A DNA stretch of 64,000 nucleotides from Pseudolysobacter sp964466115 (GCA_964466115.1 CAYXMH010000007.1:1-64000), one strand, 5' to 3'. Shown: positions 15,249-25,618, counted from the first letter of the stretch. Notes: generated from the sequence alone by a model not told the origin. A program made the numbers and translations.

Positions 15249-16177
15249 GGATGAGCTCCTTCGCAACTGGTTTCAAGAATGCGCCAGCACAGCTCATCAA
15301 ACTCGATATCAACCGCGCGCGCCGCTTTGGGCACCAGCGAATGACTGGTCATCCCCGGGGTGGTATTCACTTCCAACAACCAATTGTTGCCGGCCGCATC
15401 GCGCATGACATCGACGCGCCCCCAGCCGGCGCAGGCAACCGCATTAAACGCGCGCAACGCCAACTCGCTCATCTCCTGCTCGGCACGCCCCGCCAACCCG
15501 GGACAAATATATTTAGTATCTTCTGCAACATATTTTGCGTGGTAATCGTAGAAATCGCCGTGCGGCACAATGCGGATGCTCGGCAATGCGTTGGCCGCAA
15601 GTATGCCGACGGTGTATTCGTCGCCAACGATCAACTGCTCCACCAACAACTCGCCGTCATAGCGCGCCGCAAGCTCAATCGCAGCTGGCAAATCGGCAGC
15701 CGTATGCACGCGCGTAATGCCGACACTCGATCCTTCGTGCGACGGTTTCACGATGACCGGAAACCCCAGTGCCGCGATCACCGCACCGACATCGCCGTGC
15801 GCCGCAATCGCCGCATAACGCGGAGTGGGCAATCCAAGCGCCAGCCAAATCTGTTTGGTACGCACTTTGTCCATCGACAACGCCGAACCGAGCACGCCGG
15901 AGCCGGTATACGGCACCCGCAACGACTCCAGAGCGCCCTGCAATACCCCATCTTCACCGCCGCGACCGTGCAGAATATTGAACACCCGCGCAAAATGTCC
16001 GGCGCGCAAGGCATCCAACAACGCGGGCACACCGTCGATCGCATGTGCGTCCACGCCGCGCCGTTTCAGCGCTGCCAATACGTTCGCACCGGAATCAAGC
16101 GACACCTCGCGCTCAGCGCTGTTGCCGCCCATAACGACCGCGACCCGGCCAAATTTTTGCGGGTCGTTAATGCGCAT
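15245..16177 (-). CDS. ddl: D-alanine--D-alanine ligase
   Basis: This 310-aa ATP-grasp enzyme joins two D-Ala for the peptidoglycan stem. Motifs are VMGGNSAEREVSLDSG at the N-terminus, HGRGGEDGVLQG, the ATP-binding VKPSHEGSSVGI, and LLEVNTTPGMTSHSLVPKAA at the C-terminus. It overlaps murC by 11 bases and ftsQ by four. The position matches ddlB of E. coli. Confidence 0.98.
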   Translation of the reverse strand: MRINDPQKFGRVAVVMGGNSAEREVSLDSGANVLAALKRRGVDAHAIDGVPALLDALRAGHFARVFNILHGRGGEDGVLQGALESLRVPYTGSGVLGSALSMDKVRTKQIWLALGLPTPRYAAIAAHGDVGAVIAALGFPVIVKPSHEGSSVGITRVHTAADLPAAIELAARYDGELLVEQLIVGDEYTVGILAANALPSIRIVPHGDFYDYHAKYVAEDTKYICPGLAGRAEQEMSELALRAFNAVACAGWGRVDVMRDAAGNNWLLEVNTTPGMTSHSLVPKAARAVDIEFDELCWRILETSCEGAHP

Positions 16178-17618
16178 TGGCGATTTTCCCTATTTCCACT
16201 TTTCCGGTCATCGCCAATTCAGAGGCCACCGCCCCGATATCGCCGGCTCCGAGCAATAGCAGCAAATCGCCGTCGTGCAGCAACGCTGGCAGCGCGTCTT
16301 TTAAGTTTCTTGGGTGATCGATCAGCACCGGATCGACCCGGCCTCGCGCACGCACAGCGCGCGCCAAGGCGCGGCCGTCGGCGTTGACGATGGGGGCCTC
16401 GCCAGCGGGATAGACTTCGGTAAGCACCAGCACATCCACATCGGCCAGCACGCGCGCGAAATCGTCCAGCAAATCGCGGGTGCGCGAATATCGGTGCGGC
16501 TGGAACGCGACGACCAAGCGCCGCTTCGGCCAACCGCCACGCGCGGCCGCGAATACCGCGGCCAACTCGCTCGGATGATGCCCGTAGTCGTCGACCAACA
16601 GCACCGTGGATGTACCAAGAGTAATGTCACCACGCAGATGAAAGCGGCGACCCACGCCCGCAAATTGCGATAACGCGCGCTGAATCGCTTCACGCTCAAC
16701 ACCGAGCAACCAGGCCACTGCCACCGCCGCTAACGCATTCTGTACATTGTGGCGCCCGGGAAGATTTAGCATCACCGGCAACGGAACCTCATCTTCCGGT
16801 AAATGCACATCAAAACGCATTTGGTGTCCGGATTGACGGATGTTGCTGGCGCTGACATCGGCGGCTTGGTCGATGCCGTAGGTGATCATCCGGCGCGTGG
16901 TGTCTTTGGCCAATGCGGCTACTTCGGCATCGTCTACGCACAGCACCGCCACACCGTAAAACGGCAACCGGTGCAGAAAATCGGCGAACGCTTTCTTCAA
17001 CCGACCAAAATCACCGTTGTAATTCTCCAAATGATCGACATCGATATTGGTGACGATGGCAATCACCGGGTTTAGCATCAAGAACGAACCGTCGGACTCA
17101 TCGGCTTCCGCAACCAAATACTCACCTGCACCAAGCCGCGCATTGGCGCCGGCGGAGGTCAACTGACCGCCGATCACGAACGTGGGATCCAATCCGGCTT
17201 CAGCAAGCACGCTTGCCGCAAGACTCGTGGTCGTGGTTTTACCGTGCGTACCGGCGATCGCGATACCGCGGCGAAACCGCATCAGCTCTCCCAACATTTC
17301 GGCCCGGGGTACCACTGGGATACGCCGTTCGCGCGCCGCGACGAGCTCCGGGTTATCGGCTTTGATGGCACTGGATACCACCAGCACATCGGCCGTCGCA
17401 ACATGGCTTTCGTCGTGGCCTAAACTCACGCACACGCCAAGCTTAGCGAGCCTGCGGGTGACCGCTGAATCGGATTTGTCGGAACCGGAAACCGAATAGC
17501 CAAGATTGTGCAGCACCTCGGCAATGCCGCTCATGCCAACGCCGCCAATGCCAACGAAATGGACGCGGCGGAAATCCTGCATGATGTCATCGTGCTTGTG
17601 CAGGCGCGGCGTAATCAT
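16167..17618 (-). CDS. murC: UDP-N-acetylmuramate--L-alanine ligase
   Basis: This 483-aa enzyme adds L-Ala to UDP-MurNAc, the first stem-peptide step. It shows the Rossmann-like VHFVGIGGVGMSGIAEVL, the Mur-ligase P-loop AGTHGKTTTTS (about 118-128), the ADESDGSFL motif, and FQPHRYSRTRDL in the C-terminal domain. The ATG overlaps the murG stop (ATGA) behind a strong GGAGGTGG site. Confidence 0.98.
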   Translation of the reverse strand: MITPRLHKHDDIMQDFRRVHFVGIGGVGMSGIAEVLHNLGYSVSGSDKSDSAVTRRLAKLGVCVSLGHDESHVATADVLVVSSAIKADNPELVAARERRIPVVPRAEMLGELMRFRRGIAIAGTHGKTTTTSLAASVLAEAGLDPTFVIGGQLTSAGANARLGAGEYLVAEADESDGSFLMLNPVIAIVTNIDVDHLENYNGDFGRLKKAFADFLHRLPFYGVAVLCVDDAEVAALAKDTTRRMITYGIDQAADVSASNIRQSGHQMRFDVHLPEDEVPLPVMLNLPGRHNVQNALAAVAVAWLLGVEREAIQRALSQFAGVGRRFHLRGDITLGTSTVLLVDDYGHHPSELAAVFAAARGGWPKRRLVVAFQPHRYSRTRDLLDDFARVLADVDVLVLTEVYPAGEAPIVNADGRALARAVRARGRVDPVLIDHPRNLKDALPALLHDGDLLLLLGAGDIGAVASELAMTGKVEIGKIANAH

Positions 17619-18727
17619 GCGGCCACCTCCAAGCAGACGTCGGCAATGCGTTGCGCCGCATCGGGTTTTGCTAAAGCGCGTGCCGCTTGCGCCATGGTTA
17701 AACGGCGCGCCGGATCGGTTACCAACTCGGCCACCGCCGCGGCGAGACGACTTTCAAACTCAAGCCCTTCCTGAACCAGCACCGCCGCACCTTGCTCCAC
17801 CAGCACTTGCGCGTTGCGGGTTTGATGGTCATCGGCCGCCTTGGGGAATGGCACCAACACCGCACCAATACCCGCGGCGCAGAGCTCGGCCAACGTCAGC
17901 GCACCGGCGCGGCAGATCACCAAATCCGCCCAGGCATAGGCTTGTGCCATATCCTCGATAAACGCTTCCACCGTGACATCCACGCGCGCCGCACCGTAAC
18001 CGCGTCGAGCGCGCTCTAAATGATGCACGCCGCATTGATGCCGGATTTGCGGCTTCAACGCGGCCGGCAACCGACCGAGTGCCTGGGGAAACGCGACATT
18101 CAATGCGTGCGAACCTTGGCTGCCGCCAAGCACCAACAACCGCACCGGGCCGTCCCGCCCGATTAGGCGCTGCGCGGGCGGCAGCAAATCGCCAATCTCG
18201 CGCCGCACCGGATTGCCCACCCACAATGCGTGAGTTCGCGTCGGAAATGCGTCCACAAATCCGCACAACACTTTTTTGGACAATCTCGCCAACCAGCGAT
18301 TGGTTAACCCCGGCACTCGATTCTGTTCGTGCACGATCATCGGCAGACCAAGCACCCAAGCCGCTACACCGGAAGGTCCGGCGGCAAACCCACCGAGACT
18401 TAACACGCTGCGCGGACGAACTCGACGCAGTATCCCCATCGCGTGAATCACCGCTTTCAACAGCTGTGCCACGGCCATCAAAAGTCCCCATAGCCACTTG
18501 ACCGCCATAAACGGTCCGGCCCAATTCTTGCCACGCAAAGCGCTGATCGTGACGGTTTCCAATACGAATCCCGCGGCCGGCACCAAACGCGTTTCCAACC
18601 CATTATTGGATCCCAACCACACCACCGGAACGCCGCGCGCGACGAGCTCCCGGCCAACCGCAATGCCTGGGAAGATATGCCCACCGGTACCTCCGGCCAT
18701 GATTGCCACGGGCGACTGCTGGCTCAT
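17615..18727 (-). CDS. murG: Lipid II synthase MurG
   Basis: This 370-aa GT-B enzyme transfers GlcNAc to lipid I on the cytoplasmic face of the membrane. It has the N-terminal GGTGGHIFPGIAV loop, HEQNRVPGLTNR, LLVLGGSQGSHALN and the C-terminal donor-binding region VICRAGALTLAELCAAG with LVPFPKAADDHQTRNA. It overlaps ftsW and murC by four bases each. Confidence 0.98.
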   Translation of the reverse strand: MSQQSPVAIMAGGTGGHIFPGIAVGRELVARGVPVVWLGSNNGLETRLVPAAGFVLETVTISALRGKNWAGPFMAVKWLWGLLMAVAQLLKAVIHAMGILRRVRPRSVLSLGGFAAGPSGVAAWVLGLPMIVHEQNRVPGLTNRWLARLSKKVLCGFVDAFPTRTHALWVGNPVRREIGDLLPPAQRLIGRDGPVRLLVLGGSQGSHALNVAFPQALGRLPAALKPQIRHQCGVHHLERARRGYGAARVDVTVEAFIEDMAQAYAWADLVICRAGALTLAELCAAGIGAVLVPFPKAADDHQTRNAQVLVEQGAAVLVQEGLEFESRLAAAVAELVTDPARRLTMAQAARALAKPDAAQRIADVCLEVAA

Positions 18728-19905
18728 GCCTTAGCCCCCTCAGCCGCGGCGTCGGCATCGGTTTCAATGCGCGTGAGCTCATAACTGATCCGCAGCAGCA
18801 AACCCACCGCTACGCATGTCATCAATACGCTGGAACCCCCGGAGCTGATCAACGGCAAGGTCAAACCCTTGGTCGGCAGCACGCCCAAATTCACGCCAAT
18901 CGAGACCAAGGTTTGCAAACCCAACCACAACGCAATTCCAAACGCGCAATACCCACTGAAATACTTGCCCTGATCAATCGCCTTCAGTCCCAGTGCAAAT
19001 GCGCGCCCCACCAATACGGCAAACAAGCCCAGCACCAATACGATGCCGGCCAAGCCGAGCTCCTCGGCAATCACCGCCAAAATGAAATCGGTGTGCGCTT
19101 CGGGCAAATAAAACAACTTTTGCACACTGCCGCCCAGGCCAACGCCAAACCATTCGCCACGACCGATCGCAATCAGCGCCTGCGTTAATTGAAAACCGTC
19201 GTTGAAGGGATCGGCCCAAGGATCCAGGAACGAGGTTAAGCGCTTAACTCGGTAATCCTGCGTCAGCGCCGCCCAGGCCAATGCCGGTGTTGCGGGAATG
19301 GCGAGATACACCAAGTTGCGCAACTTCACCCCGCCCAACCAAACCATGCCAACCGTCACCGCGATAATCAACGCAGCGCTGCCGAAATCCGGTTGTGCCA
19401 ACAACAGAACGACCAGAACCAACGCCACGCTCAGCGGTTTGATGACGCCGAACAAACCGCCCTGCACCTGGACTCGATGGCGCACCAGATAACCGGATAA
19501 ATACACAATGAATAAAAGTTTTACCGCCTCCACCGATTGAAACCCGGCGAAGCCAAGACGAATCCAACGCCGTGCGCCATTGATGCGCATGCCAATACCG
19601 GGCACAAACACGAGCAGCAACAACATCACCGCCGCCAACAACAGCAGGAAGCTATGCCGTTCAAGCCATTTCAGCTCGAAACGCATCGCCACCGCCGCCA
19701 GCGCCATGCCAAGACCCAGAAACACCAAATGACGAACCAGGAAATAAAACGGCCCAATGTGTTGACCATCGGCAATCGCGATCGAGCTTGACGCCACCAT
19801 GATCACGCCCAAGCTGGCAAGACCCAATGCCGCACACAAGATGCCGATGTCATAGCGCCCGGCACCTTCGGGTTTGCGTTTGGCTTGTATGGTCAAACCG
19901 AACAT
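18724..19905 (-). CDS. ftsW: Septal peptidoglycan polymerase FtsW
   Basis: This 393-aa SEDS-family glycosyltransferase works with FtsI. It has about ten membrane segments and the family signature near the C-terminus (LGVLPTKGLTLPLISSGGSS). The start at 19905 (MFGLTIQAKRKP) shares one base with the mraY stop (TGATG). murD, which sits between mraY and ftsW in E. coli and many relatives, is absent, and the clean junction leaves no remnant. Confidence 0.98.
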   Translation of the reverse strand: MFGLTIQAKRKPEGAGRYDIGILCAALGLASLGVIMVASSSIAIADGQHIGPFYFLVRHLVFLGLGMALAAVAMRFELKWLERHSFLLLLAAVMLLLLVFVPGIGMRINGARRWIRLGFAGFQSVEAVKLLFIVYLSGYLVRHRVQVQGGLFGVIKPLSVALVLVVLLLAQPDFGSAALIIAVTVGMVWLGGVKLRNLVYLAIPATPALAWAALTQDYRVKRLTSFLDPWADPFNDGFQLTQALIAIGRGEWFGVGLGGSVQKLFYLPEAHTDFILAVIAEELGLAGIVLVLGLFAVLVGRAFALGLKAIDQGKYFSGYCAFGIALWLGLQTLVSIGVNLGVLPTKGLTLPLISSGGSSVLMTCVAVGLLLRISYELTRIETDADAAAEGAKA

Positions 19906-20984
19906 CAGCGCACCTTCAGTGTGGCTAAGCCAATCAGCACCAGCATGACGCTGATGATCCAAAAACGTACGATGACGCGCGGCTCCGGCCAGCCTTTCAA
20001 CTCAAAATGGTGATGGATCGGCGCCATTCGAAAAATGCGTTTGCCGGTTAATTTGAAACTGGCCACCTGCAAAATGACGGACGCCGTTTCCATTACGAAG
20101 ACGCCGCCCATAATCAGCAGCACAATCTCCTGGCGCACGATAACCGCCACCACGCCAAGCGCGGCACCCACCGCCAACGCGCCCACGTCGCCCATGAACA
20201 CTTGCGCGGGATAGGTGTTGAACCAGAGAAACCCTAAGCCGGCGCCGGTCAGCGCGCCGCAAAAAATGCACAGCTCCCCGGCGCCGGGAATGGGTGGAAT
20301 ATGCAAATAGGAGGAAAAAATGCTGTTGCCGGCGACATAGGCGAACACGCCAAGCGCGGCCGCCACCAACACCGTTGGCATGATCGCCAAGCCATCCAAA
20401 CCATCGGTTAGGTTCACCGCATTGGAAAAACCGACGATCATCAAATACGCAATGCCGACGAATGCCAAGCCCAACGGCAATTCCACTTGCTTGAACAACG
20501 GTAGATACAATGCGGTCGCGGACGGTGCATCGGCACTGGCATACAACGCTACCGCCGCACCCAACCCAAACACCGACTGCCAAAAATACTTCCAGCGCGC
20601 CGACAAGCCGCGGCTGTCTTTTAACACCAATTTTTTATAGTCATCGTAAAAGCCGATGGCACCGAACGCCAGCGTCAACAATAGCGTTGTCCACATGTAT
20701 CGATTGTGCAAATCCGACCAAAGCAGCGTTGCGCTCGCAACCGCGACCAAAATCAACGCGCCGCCCATCGTCGGCGTTCCCGCTTTCGCCAAATGCGACT
20801 GCGGTCCGTCTTTCCGAATCACTTGCCCCACTTTAATTTCGGTAAGCCGGCGGATAACAACGGGCCCAAACAGCAGCGATACGGCCAAAGCGGTAAGCGT
20901 GCTCATGATGGTGCGAAACGTAAGGTACTGAAACAGGTGCATGCCCCAGTAATCTTTCATCCATTCCGACAGCTCAAGCAGCAT
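19905..20984 (-). CDS. mraY: Phospho-N-acetylmuramoyl-pentapeptide transferase
   Basis: At 359 aa this is standard length. The multi-pass enzyme makes lipid I from UDP-MurNAc-pentapeptide and undecaprenyl phosphate. Motifs are KAGTPTMGGALIL, the catalytic YDDYKK, NAVNLTDGLDGLA and a C-terminal HHHFELKGWPE. The start at 20984 has a GAGGAG ribosome site; the gene overlaps the 3' end of murF by 11 bases. Confidence 0.98.
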   Translation of the reverse strand: MLLELSEWMKDYWGMHLFQYLTFRTIMSTLTALAVSLLFGPVVIRRLTEIKVGQVIRKDGPQSHLAKAGTPTMGGALILVAVASATLLWSDLHNRYMWTTLLLTLAFGAIGFYDDYKKLVLKDSRGLSARWKYFWQSVFGLGAAVALYASADAPSATALYLPLFKQVELPLGLAFVGIAYLMIVGFSNAVNLTDGLDGLAIMPTVLVAAALGVFAYVAGNSIFSSYLHIPPIPGAGELCIFCGALTGAGLGFLWFNTYPAQVFMGDVGALAVGAALGVVAVIVRQEIVLLIMGGVFVMETASVILQVASFKLTGKRIFRMAPIHHHFELKGWPEPRVIVRFWIISVMLVLIGLATLKVR

Positions 20985-22362
20985 GGCGGTCTCCTCGATG
21001 CGTTCCATTCGCATCCAAGAGCGCGGCGACGACCCGCTCCATCGCCGATCCGCGCGATCCCTTGACCAGGCAATGCACATCCGCGTGCAGTGCGGGCTTC
21101 AGCGCGGCGATCAACGCTTCTTGATCGGCAAAGTGCGCGGCGCCCGGGCCAAAACTCAATACCGCCGCTTGCGCCAGTTCTCCAACCGCGTAAAGCCGCG
21201 CGATGCCTTTGGCTTTTGCCAATGCTCCCACTTCACTATGCAGTCGAAGCGCATCGGGGCCAAGTTCCCGCATATCGCCCAGCACCAGCCAAGTTTCACC
21301 GGGCTCCAACGCCAATGTAGCAATCGCGGCGGCCGTTGATCCCGGGTTGGCGTTGTAACTGTCGTCGATCAAAATCCAACCGGCGGCGCCTTGGTGCCGC
21401 ACACCGCGGCCGGCGACCGTCTTGGCCACGGCAAGACCGGCCTGAATTTCGCTCAAGGGAATATCGAGCGCGCACGCAATCGCAGCCGCCGCTAACGCAT
21501 TTTGGACATTATGGCGGCCGGATAAGGGCATCTGTATTGCGATCTCACCCTGCGGCGTGCGCAAGGTGAAACGAGTGGTTATTGCAAGTTCGATCTCGCT
21601 CGCCGTCACGTGCGCGGGGTTATCCAGACCAAAGCGTAAAATTCGCCGCGGCTGCGCAATGCTTGTGAAATACGATGCAAATGCGTCATCGGCATTAATC
21701 ACCGCGATTCCGTCGTCCGGCAACGCGGCATACAGTGCCGCCTTGGTTTGCGCCACACCTTGAAGACTGCCCATTCTTTCAAGATGCGCCGGCGCGATGT
21801 TGTTAACGAGGCCAATTTGTGGCTGTGCGATGGCCGCCAGGTACGCGATGTCTCCCGGCTTGCCTGCACCCATCTCATACACGCCGAACTTCGTATCGAC
21901 CGGCTCGGCAAGCAAACTTAAGGGCAAACCGATTTCGTTGTTCAGATTGCCGGCATTTACATGCGTGCGGCCGGCCAGTTGCAAAATGGATGCGGTCAAC
22001 GCCTTAACGGTGGTTTTACCGTTCGACCCGGTAATGCCGATCACGCACGTTGACCGGCTGGTGCGAACGGCTTTCGCAATCGCACCAAGCGCGCGCTCCG
22101 TATCGGCCACCCGTATTTGCGGCAATGCACTGTCAACGAATCGATGCACCAACAACGCCGCAGCGCCCAGTTTTTGCGCGGCATCGAGAAAATCGTGACC
22201 GTCAAAACGCTCGCCACGAAGCGCAATGAACACCTCGCCGTTTTTCAAGGTGCGGGTATCGGTCGACACACCCATGACAACGGATTCGCAAGCCGCCAAC
22301 GCTGGCGCATTGAGCTGCCCGCTGGTCCATGTTGCGATGTCGGATAGGCGCACACTCAGCAT
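20974..22362 (-). CDS. murF: UDP-MurNAc-tripeptide--D-Ala-D-Ala ligase
   Basis: This 462-aa Mur ligase adds the Ddl product, D-Ala-D-Ala, to the stem. It has the P-loop GITGSNGKTTVKALTASIL at about 112, NNIAPAHLERMGS and the C-terminal IDDSYNANPGST. It overlaps murE by seven bases and mraY by eleven. Confidence 0.98.
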   Translation of the reverse strand: MLSVRLSDIATWTSGQLNAPALAACESVVMGVSTDTRTLKNGEVFIALRGERFDGHDFLDAAQKLGAAALLVHRFVDSALPQIRVADTERALGAIAKAVRTSRSTCVIGITGSNGKTTVKALTASILQLAGRTHVNAGNLNNEIGLPLSLLAEPVDTKFGVYEMGAGKPGDIAYLAAIAQPQIGLVNNIAPAHLERMGSLQGVAQTKAALYAALPDDGIAVINADDAFASYFTSIAQPRRILRFGLDNPAHVTASEIELAITTRFTLRTPQGEIAIQMPLSGRHNVQNALAAAAIACALDIPLSEIQAGLAVAKTVAGRGVRHQGAAGWILIDDSYNANPGSTAAAIATLALEPGETWLVLGDMRELGPDALRLHSEVGALAKAKGIARLYAVGELAQAAVLSFGPGAAHFADQEALIAALKPALHADVHCLVKGSRGSAMERVVAALLDANGTHRGDRHAA

Positions 22363-23843
22363 AAGCCTGCCTCCAGTGCGCCGCGCGCGACGTTAAGATC
22401 GTTGAACGGCAGTTTTCGACCAGCAATTTCTTGGTGTTCCTCATGCCCTTTGCCGGCAATTAACACCACATCGCCAGCACGCGCCGTCCGCACCGCTTGT
22501 GCGATTGCCGCCGCACGATCGCGCTCCACCATCGCCATGTGCGGCTTTATAAAACCGGCCAGAATTTGGGCCACGATGGCATCGCCATTTTCGCCACGCG
22601 GGTTGTCGTCGGTAACGATGGCAAGATCGGCCAACCGCTCGACGACCGCCCCCATTTGCGGCCGTTTGCCCGCGTCGCGTTCGCCGCCGCAACCGAAAAC
22701 GCAAATCAACCGCCCCTGCGTATGCGAGCGCAGCCCGGTCAACACTTGCTCTAGCGCATCCGGTGTGTGTGCATAATCGACAACGATCAGCGGTGATTTG
22801 GCATCACCACCAAGACGGTTCATGCGCCCGGTGACCGGTTCCAATAGCGAAAACGCCTGTTGGATTTGCAAAAAATCAAATCCCAGCGCGCCAAGACACC
22901 CAGCCACAGCGAGCAGGTTCGCGACATTAAACCGCCCCAGCAAGCGCGTGGTGATCGGGCCTTCACCCCATGGGGTTGCAAGGTGAAAACGTAAGCCGGC
23001 AGAGTCACTGCGGATTGCACTGGCGCGAAGATCACACCCGGCCGATTCGATTCCGTACGACCAAGCCGCCAAGCCTTTTGGCAGTTCAGCCAACAACACC
23101 CGTCCAAATTCATCGTCGGCGTTGATCACAGCGCACGCCAATGAAGGCCAAGTAAACAGTTTTGCCTTTGCCGCCGCATACTCTTGCATGCTGGCGTGGT
23201 AGTCCAAATGATCGCGCGTCAGGTTAGTGAACACGGCGATGTCGAACGCAACCGCATTGACTCGGCCTTGCTCAAGCGCATGCGAGGAAACCTCCATAGC
23301 GACATGGCTCGCCCCCGTATCGCGAAACCGCGCCAGCAGCGAGTGCACCTGAATGGCATCCGGGGTGGTGCGATCCGGGTTTTCAAGAGCCCCTGAAAAC
23401 CCTGCCCCCAGGGTGCCGATGGTGGCTACGCAATGGCCGCAGCCACTAAGAACTTGTGCCAAAAGTTGCACAGTGGAGGTTTTACCATTGGTACCGGTAA
23501 CACCGATGACATTAAGTGCCTGCGAAGGCTGTCCAAAGTACCGATCGGCAATTACGCCCACGCGATCGCGCAAATGATCGATCCATAGCACCGGCTCAAC
23601 CTCCGGGAAAACGGCGGGCGCCGGTGCTTGCGCCAGCACCACACAAGCACCGTGCGCCAACGCCGCCGGGGCAAACGTCACACCGTGTTGCAATGCACCT
23701 TCAAGGGCAATAAACGCATCGCCCAACGCAACCTTACGTGAATCCAATGTCAACCCATGCACCAGAATATCGCCGTGGCTGCCAGCACTGGCGATGCCGT
23801 CGAGCAATTCATCCAAGCGCCATGGCCGCTGCGGTTTACTCAT
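22356..23843 (-). CDS. murE: UDP-MurNAc-L-Ala-D-Glu--meso-diaminopimelate ligase
   Basis: This 495-aa Mur ligase adds the third stem residue. It shows GVTGTNGKTSTVQLLAQVL, the carbamylated-Lys region and VDYAHTPDALEQVL. The amino-acid selectivity motif reads DNPRGE, the form specific for meso-diaminopimelate, so the wall is of the usual Gram-negative type. It starts in an ATGA overlap with ftsI. Confidence 0.98.
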   Translation of the reverse strand: MSKPQRPWRLDELLDGIASAGSHGDILVHGLTLDSRKVALGDAFIALEGALQHGVTFAPAALAHGACVVLAQAPAPAVFPEVEPVLWIDHLRDRVGVIADRYFGQPSQALNVIGVTGTNGKTSTVQLLAQVLSGCGHCVATIGTLGAGFSGALENPDRTTPDAIQVHSLLARFRDTGASHVAMEVSSHALEQGRVNAVAFDIAVFTNLTRDHLDYHASMQEYAAAKAKLFTWPSLACAVINADDEFGRVLLAELPKGLAAWSYGIESAGCDLRASAIRSDSAGLRFHLATPWGEGPITTRLLGRFNVANLLAVAGCLGALGFDFLQIQQAFSLLEPVTGRMNRLGGDAKSPLIVVDYAHTPDALEQVLTGLRSHTQGRLICVFGCGGERDAGKRPQMGAVVERLADLAIVTDDNPRGENGDAIVAQILAGFIKPHMAMVERDRAAAIAQAVRTARAGDVVLIAGKGHEEHQEIAGRKLPFNDLNVARGALEAGLC

Positions 23844-25618
23844 TGCGGCACGCCCTCCTCATAACTTGGCGTGTCCGGCGCGTAATCCGGCGCGGCGCGC
23901 GATAGCGCGGCGTCCGCCGCCGTGGTGTCGGTATACCAATGCTGCACATCGTCCGGCGGCACATCGAGCAAACGCAGCGCCCCGCTCATCACGCGGCTAA
24001 ACACCGGGGCCGATACCAAGCCACCGTAATAAGCGCCACCGGCCCCGCTACCGGGATCGTTCACCACCACCACGCCCACCAGCCGCGGGTTACTGGCAGG
24101 AACAAGGCCGGCGAACAGTGAAATGTAACGGCTTTCGTAACCACCGCTGACGGCCCTGCGCGAAGTACCGGTTTTGCCGGCCACACGGTAATTGGGAACG
24201 GCTGCTTTAAGACCGGTCCCTTCCGGCGTGACCACCGTTTCCAGCATCGCAACGATGTTTCTTGCGATCTCGGGATCTACCACCGCGTTGTCAGGATTCA
24301 GCGCATTTTTAACGAACGTGGGTGGGCGCAAACGTCCGCCATTGGCTAACGCGGCATAGGCCTGCGCCAATTGCAGCGGCGTTACGTTCAAGCCATACCC
24401 ATATGCCAAAGTGACTTTTTCCAAAATCCCCCACGTGCGCGCGCCCGGAAGCATGCCGGGTGACTCGCCCGGAAATCCGCAACCGGTCGATTCACCAAAA
24501 CCAAACCGGTGGAAAACGTCGTACAGGTGTTCATTCGGCAACGTTAAGGCGATCTTCGCCGCCCCGACGTTGCTTGATTTCGTCAGCACCTTGGTGACGT
24601 TGATAAATCCTACATTGTGCACATCGCGCACAATATGCCCAGCGATGCTTAAAGTTCCGGGAGTGGTATCGACCGGGGTATCCGGTTTCCATTGACCGCT
24701 CTCCAGCGCCGCGGCAATGGTGAACGGTTTCATCGTTGAACCGGGTTCAATCACGTCGGTAAGCGCACGATTGCGCCGCACGGAAGGATCAACCGTGGTG
24801 GTGCGCGCATTCGGGTTAAACGACGGTTGATTCACCATCGCCAAAATCTCGCCATTGGTGACATCCAAAATCACCATGGAGCCGGAACTGGCGCGATGCT
24901 CAAGAATGGCCGCTTTCAATTCACGATAGGCCAAATATTGAATACGCTGATCGATGGACAAGATGAGATCACGCCCCGGTTTCGGTTCGCGCACCAATTC
25001 CACATTTTCCACGACATGACCAAGACGATCGCGAATCACTCGCTTCGCCCCGGGCTTGCCGGCCAGCCAATCGTCAAAGGCCAACTCCAAGCCTTCCTGA
25101 CCGCGGTCATCGACATTGGTGAACCCCAAGGCATGCGCCAGCACCTCACCGCCCGGGTAATAGCGACGGAACTCGCGCTGCGAGGCGATGCCCGGAATTT
25201 CCAAATGCAGGATCTTCTGCGCATCGTCAGGATTAAGGTGGCGCTTTAGATAGATAAACTCCTTTTCCGCGTGCTGGTTGATTTTTTGCTCCAGCGCGTC
25301 CTCATCCAAACCCAACGCGCGCGCCAGTTCGGGCAGGCGATCGCGATGCTCCAAAACCTCGGGTGGATTGGCCCAAATCGATTCGACCGGCGTCGACACC
25401 GCCAAGGGCTCGCCATTGCGGTCGCTGATCATGCCGCGCGACACCGGGATGGCGATTTCGCGCAAAAAGCGCGCGTCCCCCTGGCCCTGATAAAAATCCT
25501 TGCGCACGATTTGCAAGTCAACCGCGCGCACAATCAACGCGGTTGAGCCAAGCGCCAACACCATCAACACCAGGTACAAGCGGGCGCGCGTGTTTATGGC
25601 TTGCGGGCGTGGTTTCAT
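23840..25618 (-). CDS. ftsI: Penicillin-binding protein 3 (septal transpeptidase)
   Basis: This 592-aa class B PBP has an N-terminal membrane anchor (about 15-35), a pedestal domain, and a transpeptidase domain with the three active-site motifs: STMK in IEPGSTMKPF (nucleophile Ser), SSN in KSSNVGAAK and KTGT in AGKTGTSRRA. It cross-links septal peptidoglycan with FtsW. The ATG at 25618 is preferred over a GTG two codons upstream because a GGGGTGG ribosome site precedes it. Confidence 0.98.
   Translation of the reverse strand: MKPRPQAINTRARLYLVLMVLALGSTALIVRAVDLQIVRKDFYQGQGDARFLREIAIPVSRGMISDRNGEPLAVSTPVESIWANPPEVLEHRDRLPELARALGLDEDALEQKINQHAEKEFIYLKRHLNPDDAQKILHLEIPGIASQREFRRYYPGGEVLAHALGFTNVDDRGQEGLELAFDDWLAGKPGAKRVIRDRLGHVVENVELVREPKPGRDLILSIDQRIQYLAYRELKAAILEHRASSGSMVILDVTNGEILAMVNQPSFNPNARTTTVDPSVRRNRALTDVIEPGSTMKPFTIAAALESGQWKPDTPVDTTPGTLSIAGHIVRDVHNVGFINVTKVLTKSSNVGAAKIALTLPNEHLYDVFHRFGFGESTGCGFPGESPGMLPGARTWGILEKVTLAYGYGLNVTPLQLAQAYAALANGGRLRPPTFVKNALNPDNAVVDPEIARNIVAMLETVVTPEGTGLKAAVPNYRVAGKTGTSRRAVSGGYESRYISLFAGLVPASNPRLVGVVVVNDPGSGAGGAYYGGLVSAPVFSRVMSGALRLLDVPPDDVQHWYTDTTAADAALSRAAPDYAPDTPSYEEGVPQ

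Noticed and set aside
15251..16387. 378-codon rightward frame opposite ddl and murC
   Set aside because: The composition (Arg-, His- and Gln-rich) is typical of an antisense shadow of GC-rich genes; ddl and murC are certain.
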